This document shows, one piece after another, positions 60,238 through 64,000 of a stretch of DNA of 64,000 nt; within the stretch, counting starts at the first letter, position 1; every line of letters starts with the position of its first letter. The notes beneath the pieces are model-generated. The model was not told where the DNA came from. It worked only from the letters and a program-made list of their open reading frames with translations, and searched no databases. Position numbers and translations under genes: made by a program. Origin of the DNA: GCA-002282575 sp964493995 (lineage in GTDB: Bacteria; Pseudomonadota; Gammaproteobacteria; Thiomicrospirales; Thiomicrospiraceae); assembly GCA_964493995.1 (NCBI GenBank), contig CAZBQD010000006.1:1-64000 (forward strand), read 5' to 3'.

Positions 60238-61131
60238 ATGAAAAAAATGATTTGGGCGGCTTGGGTCGCCCTTTTCTGTTATCAGGGATCGGCACAAGCG
60301 ACGCTGAATGTGGTTGCTAGCTATGGCTGGATTGGCGATTTGGTACAGCAGATTGGTCAAGAGCGTGTTGCGGTAACGGTGTTGGCGCAAGCCAGTTTTG
60401 ATCCGCATTTTGTGCCGCCGAAACCCTCGTTAGCTGTCAAATTGCGCAATGCTGATTTATTGGTCATTAATGGTGGTCAATTAGAAATGGGTTGGCTACC
60501 GCCTGTTCTGCGTCAGGCCGCTAATGCGCGTATTCAACCCAATAGTGAAGGTTTTTTAGACTTATCGAGTTTGGTGACCTTATCTAACCCTCGTCCTCAT
60601 GCCACACGTGCCGATGGCGATGTGCATCCCGATGGTAATCCGCATTATGTTTTCAATCCCGATAATATGGCGGTTTTGGCCTTTGGTGTAGCGCATCGGT
60701 TGTGTCATTTAGATAAAGCGGGCTGTGGCTTTTATGAGCAGTCGTTAGCCCGTTTTGATGAGCGTTGGCAAAAGGAAAAACAGCGCTGGCAGCAACGACT
60801 CCTTCCGTTAAAAGGTAAGCAGTTGGTGCAGTATCACGAAAGTTTCGATGATTTAGCCCATTGGATGGGGATGACGGTGGTAGCGAATGTCGAACCGGTT
60901 CCTGGTGTGCCACCGAGTGCCAGTCACTTAGAAAAGCTGTTAAAACGGCTAGCCGATCAACAAGTGGTGATGGTTATTCAAGAGCATTTTCGAGATCGGG
61001 AAGCAACCGAGTGGTTGGCCAAGCAGCGTCAAGTGAAATGGCAGGTGTTACCGTCGGATGTTGGCGCGACGCCGCAATCAAAAGATTTGTTCAGTTGGTT
61101 TAATGAATTGGTTGAGCGATTAGCACCATGA
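60238..61131 (+). CDS. znuA: Zinc ABC transporter substrate-binding protein ZnuA
   Basis: A 297-aa periplasmic protein with a signal peptide (to about residue 21). It is a cluster A-I metal-binding protein: candidate zinc ligands are His57 in FDPHFVPP, His136 in GNPHYVFN and His200 in VQYHESFDD. The His/Asp-rich mobile loop is short (PHATRADGDVHPDGN). It delivers zinc to ZnuB. It begins 24 bp after the outer-membrane gene and overlaps znuB by 4 bp. Manganese specificity is possible but less likely next to Zur. Confidence 0.92.
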   Translation: MKKMIWAAWVALFCYQGSAQATLNVVASYGWIGDLVQQIGQERVAVTVLAQASFDPHFVPPKPSLAVKLRNADLLVINGGQLEMGWLPPVLRQAANARIQPNSEGFLDLSSLVTLSNPRPHATRADGDVHPDGNPHYVFNPDNMAVLAFGVAHRLCHLDKAGCGFYEQSLARFDERWQKEKQRWQQRLLPLKGKQLVQYHESFDDLAHWMGMTVVANVEPVPGVPPSASHLEKLLKRLADQQVVMVIQEHFRDREATEWLAKQRQVKWQVLPSDVGATPQSKDLFSWFNELVERLAP

Positions 61132-61874
61132 GTTTACTAGAACTCTTTTGGCCTGCTTTGCTATTAATGCTGGCTTTGTCCTTGCTGCTAGTGCCTTTTG
61201 GCACAGAAGTGGTGAAGCGTGGCGTCATTTTCCTCGATTTAGCGGTGGGGCAGTGGGCAGCCTTAGGCGCGGCGGTGGCCATGTTGTGGCTGCATGAAGC
61301 AGAATGGGGGCTGTGGTTGGGCGCCTTGCTGGGGGCGTTGTTGGCAGCATCGCTGGTTCGTTTTTTGGCGCGCAATGCCAATTCGGTAGCCTTAGAAGCA
61401 CCGATTGGGTTGTTGTATGCTTTGGCTTTGTCGGTGTTTATGCTGGTGCAAGCCAATGCCGGCAGTCAGCGAGAAGTCATTGCCGCCCTAGTTGCCTATG
61501 ATGTGTTGTTTATTAGTGCCGAACAAGCGCTGTTAAGTTTGCTGGTGGCTGTAATCGTTGTGGTGTTATGGTGGCGTTGGTCTTGGTTGCGTGAGCAGGG
61601 CTTTTACTGGATGTTTGCCTTGGTATGTGCCTTTGCCGTGAAAATGGCGGGGCTTTTGGTGGTCTTCGCTTTGTTGTTAGCGCCCGCCTTAATGGGTTTG
61701 AAATGGGGACATAATGCCTTGTGGCCAAGGTGGCTATTGGCAATTATGTTGTCGTGGTTAGGTCTGGCGATTGCCTTTTATTTCGACTGGCCGGCGGGTT
61801 ACACGCTTGTGGCTTTGTTGTCCTTGTCGGCGTTGCTGGTTTATGGCTGGCAGGGCCGTCGTTCGGTCGGTTAG
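61128..61874 (+). CDS. znuB: Zinc ABC transporter permease ZnuB
   Basis: A 248-aa inner-membrane permease of the ABC-3 family with about eight spans. Conserved segments include FLDLAVGQWAALGAAVA and MAGLLVVFALLLAPALMGL. It would form the zinc channel with an ATPase of the ZnuC type, but no ATPase gene is adjacent; the next gene is comM. The ATG overlaps the znuA stop (ATGA). Confidence 0.9.
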   Translation: MSLLELFWPALLLMLALSLLLVPFGTEVVKRGVIFLDLAVGQWAALGAAVAMLWLHEAEWGLWLGALLGALLAASLVRFLARNANSVALEAPIGLLYALALSVFMLVQANAGSQREVIAALVAYDVLFISAEQALLSLLVAVIVVVLWWRWSWLREQGFYWMFALVCAFAVKMAGLLVVFALLLAPALMGLKWGHNALWPRWLLAIMLSWLGLAIAFYFDWPAGYTLVALLSLSALLVYGWQGRRSVG

Positions 61875-61950
61875 CGGTCGGCTTTAATTTTAGGCGCGAA
61901 TCCGTTACCATGTGGGCATTGCTTAATGGTTTAGAAGGAAAGCGACAACT

Positions 61951-63471
61951 ATGGCTCATACCCTAGCACAAGTATGGACGCGTGCAGAATTAGGATTGGC
62001 TTCTCCCGCGGTGATGGTGGAGGTACATTTATCTAATGGCTTGCCCAGCTTAACCCTCGTGGGGCTGCCAGAATCAGCAGTACGGGAAAGTAAAGATCGG
62101 GTACGCAGTGCCTTGCTATCGTCCGATGCCGATTATCCAACCCGTCGTATCACCATTAACCTAGCCCCAGCCGACTTGCCCAAACAGGGGGGTCGTTATG
62201 ACTTACCGATTGCCATTGGCTTGCTGGCAGCATCGGGGCAAGTGCCGAGTGAGCGTCTAGCGCAAACCGAATGGGTCGGAGAGTTGGGGTTAGATGGTGA
62301 GTTGCGTCCTGTTGCTGGGATTTTACCGGTGGCCATGGCGGCCAGTGAGTCGGGTCGAACCCTAATTGTGCCGACGGAGCAGCTGGCTGTGTGTGCCGTC
62401 GTGCCCAACTTGCGTGTGTTGGGGGCATCGCATTTGCGTGAGGTAATGGAGTTTCTAGTGGGAACGGGATCGCTGCACACCGCCGACGGTCGCCGTTTAG
62501 CGCAGGAAAGCTTGCCTCAACCCGATTTAATCGAAGTGCGTGGTCAGGTAATGGGTAAGCGGGCATTAGAAATTGCCGCAGCGGGTGGCCATAGTCTGCT
62601 GTTAGTCGGGCCACCGGGTAGTGGTAAAAGTATGCTGGCAACGCGTATGGCGGGTATTTTACCGCCCTTGTCGGAAGCGCAACGTTTGCAGTCGGCAGCG
62701 ATTCATTCCCTAGCCAGTTTGCCAGTTGAACCCATATTAGCGGGTCAGTTACCCTACCAAGCACCGCATCATTCGGCATCGGCGGTGGCCTTAGTCGGAG
62801 GGGGCAGTAAACCTCGTCCCGGAGCAATTTCCATCGCCAGCCACGGTATTTTATTTTTAGATGAATTGCCCGAGTTCGACCGTCGTACTTTAGAGATGTT
62901 GCGCGAGCCGCTCGAATCGGGCGAAGTGCGCATTGCCCGTGCCGCCTATCAAGCCACTTATCCCGCGAACTTTATGCTCATAGCGGCGATGAACCCCTCA
63001 CCGAGCGGTTACTTTGCCGACGATCCCAAATGTCGCTCGACACCGGAACAAACAGCGCGTTACCTCGGTAAAATTTCCGGTCCTTTGTTAGACCGCATCG
63101 ACTGTCAAGTCGAGTTGCCAGCGGTAGAAGTGTCCGCTCTGCAACAACTGCCCGATGGTGAGACCAGTGCTGTGGTCGCTGAGCGGGTTGCGCAAGCCAG
63201 AAGTCTGGCGCAGGCGCGTGGTAAACTCAATGCCGAATTAACACCGCACGATTTAGATCAATATGCGTCACTCGATGCAGCGGGTAAGAAGCTGTTGGCG
63301 CAAGCGATGGAACGCTTTGGCTTGTCGGCGCGGTCATATCATCGTATTTTGCGTGTCGCACGCAGTATTGCCGATTTAGCACAAAGTGAGTCGGTGCAAA
63401 CCGCCCATTTAGCGGAAGCACTAAGTTTACGCGCTTTAGAGCGTCGTTTGCATAAACTCGGTAATCAATGA
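61951..63471 (+). CDS. comM: ComM/YifB Mg-chelatase-like AAA+ helicase
   Basis: A 506-aa AAA+ ATPase. The N-terminal Lon-like domain (about 1-170, LPSLTLVGLPESAVRESKDR) is followed by the ATPase core with Walker A GPPGSGKSML and Walker B ILFLDELPEFDR. A C-terminal Mg_chelatase_C region ends the protein (SARSYHRILRVARSIADL). ComM is a hexameric helicase that drives branch migration during integration of DNA taken up by natural transformation. AGGAAAG precedes the start. Confidence 0.95.
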   Translation: MAHTLAQVWTRAELGLASPAVMVEVHLSNGLPSLTLVGLPESAVRESKDRVRSALLSSDADYPTRRITINLAPADLPKQGGRYDLPIAIGLLAASGQVPSERLAQTEWVGELGLDGELRPVAGILPVAMAASESGRTLIVPTEQLAVCAVVPNLRVLGASHLREVMEFLVGTGSLHTADGRRLAQESLPQPDLIEVRGQVMGKRALEIAAAGGHSLLLVGPPGSGKSMLATRMAGILPPLSEAQRLQSAAIHSLASLPVEPILAGQLPYQAPHHSASAVALVGGGSKPRPGAISIASHGILFLDELPEFDRRTLEMLREPLESGEVRIARAAYQATYPANFMLIAAMNPSPSGYFADDPKCRSTPEQTARYLGKISGPLLDRIDCQVELPAVEVSALQQLPDGETSAVVAERVAQARSLAQARGKLNAELTPHDLDQYASLDAAGKKLLAQAMERFGLSARSYHRILRVARSIADLAQSESVQTAHLAEALSLRALERRLHKLGNQ

Positions 63472-63482
63472 AAGGAAACCCC

Positions 63483-63887
63483 ATGAATCAGTTAATGAAT
63501 CGTTACGCATTGAGTTTGGCTGCTTTGTTGTTAGCACTAGCGGTGGGTTTGGGCGCTTTTGGTGCTCATGCCTTAGCAACCATGGTCGATGCTAAAGCCT
63601 TAGCCAACTGGCAGACAGCGGTGCAGTATCAGGCTATTCATGCGCTGGCGCTATTGGCTTTAGCGATATGGATGCGACTCGGTGCGCCCAGCTATGTTGC
63701 TCACGTCAGCTGGGGATTGGTGTTGGGCACCTTGCTCTTTTCGGGCAGTTTGTACGCTTATGTGTTAACGGCTTGGAAGCCATTAGTGTTTTTCACACCC
63801 ATTGGCGGCAGTGTTTGGCTCATCACCTGGTTGCTGTTGGCTTGGTTGAGTGCGAAAAACCCTTCTAGCGCAAACGAAACCCATTAA
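63483..63887 (+). CDS. DUF423 membrane protein
   Basis: A 134-aa protein with four spans. The family motif GLGAFGAHAL is in the first span, WQTAVQYQAIHALALL in the second, and a Gly-rich last span (FTPIGGSVWLITWLLLAW) follows. Met at 63483 has AGGAAA 5 bases before it. DUF423 proteins are widespread and uncharacterised. The stop overlaps the stop of the convergent rnt gene by two bases. Confidence 0.92.
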   Translation: MNQLMNRYALSLAALLLALAVGLGAFGAHALATMVDAKALANWQTAVQYQAIHALALLALAIWMRLGAPSYVAHVSWGLVLGTLLFSGSLYAYVLTAWKPLVFFTPIGGSVWLITWLLLAWLSAKNPSSANETH

Positions 63888-64000
63888 GATTTTTCGTTGC
63901 GATTAATGGCGTCGATAACCGGCAGGGGATAGCGGTTAAAAATGTTACAAAAGAGTTCGGCTGTTTTTTGTGTATCGTACAAAGCGCCGTGTGCTTGGTG
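63884..64000 (-). CDS. rnt: Ribonuclease T, C-terminal end (partial)
   Basis: The last 38 codons of a leftward gene cut by the window edge. HGALYDTQKTAELFC contains the final His and Asp of the DEDDh exonuclease set in the form typical of RNase T, which trims tRNA and other stable RNA 3' ends. The short remainder cannot exclude another DEDDh exonuclease such as a DNA polymerase III epsilon homologue. Confidence 0.75.
   Translation of the reverse strand, partial: HQAHGALYDTQKTAELFCNIFNRYPLPVIDAINRNEKS

Noticed and set aside
62156..62827. Leftward frame of 223 codons inside comM
   Set aside because: Antisense to the conserved ComM coding region, with no recognisable motif or start signal.

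Overview
The window looks like the chromosome of a free-living, motile gammaproteobacterium of roughly balanced base composition. The evidence is a full set of gammaproteobacterial housekeeping genes in familiar order (lptD-surA-pdxA-rsmA-apaG-apaH, lgt-thyA-folA, ntrB-ntrC, amgK/murU, zur/znuAB, comM, rnt), plus many chemotaxis and cyclic-di-GMP proteins. I cannot assign a genus from the sequence alone.

Region 1 (about 40-6724) is a small integrated genetic element inserted at the 3' end of a tRNA-Ser(GGA) gene. It has a 16-bp direct repeat at its ends, a tyrosine integrase beside the tRNA, and paired arm-type repeats just inside both ends. A leftward gene block encodes an unknown protein, an AlpA-type regulator, a helix-turn-helix protein, a Toprim primase, a DUF927-type helicase and two small unknown proteins. 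Between the helicase and the small genes is a mirror-symmetric array of twelve TGGGACA-type repeats, the best candidate for its replication origin. The layout resembles P4/PICI-like phage satellites but lacks recognisable packaging genes.

Region 2 (6.8-17.4 kb) holds an EF-hand-like protein, the NtrB/NtrC nitrogen two-component system with a co-transcribed methyltransferase-like gene, DUF1415, the ABC-F protein YheS, a sensor diguanylate cyclase, a 50-aa membrane protein and HemN.

Region 3 (17.5-28.2 kb) is a rightward signalling cluster: hybrid histidine kinase, Aer-like chemoreceptor interrupted by one in-frame stop, stand-alone receiver, CheB-CheR fusion, GGDEF-EAL protein and a PAS/zinc-ribbon protein. 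Region 4 (28.2-32 kb, leftward) is a light/DNA-repair block with two different photolyases, DUF2256 and a HIT protein.

Region 5 (32-45.2 kb) carries cobS, lgt-thyA-folA, a chemoreceptor, the apaH-to-lptD outer-membrane/ribosome-maturation operon, and amgK divergent from lptD. Region 6 (45.2-57.5 kb) has tpx and a YhcG/DUF1016 nuclease with a tiny coupled upstream gene lying between amgK and murU. It continues with yaaA, an O-methyltransferase, two Mg/Co transport-type genes (CNNM/CorC-like and mgtE), aroG, argS, a SPOR protein and a diguanylate cyclase. Region 7 (57.6-64 kb) is a zinc-homeostasis block (zur, a MITE-like element, a His-rich outer-membrane protein, znuA, znuB, with no ATPase gene), then comM, a DUF423 gene and the 3' end of rnt.
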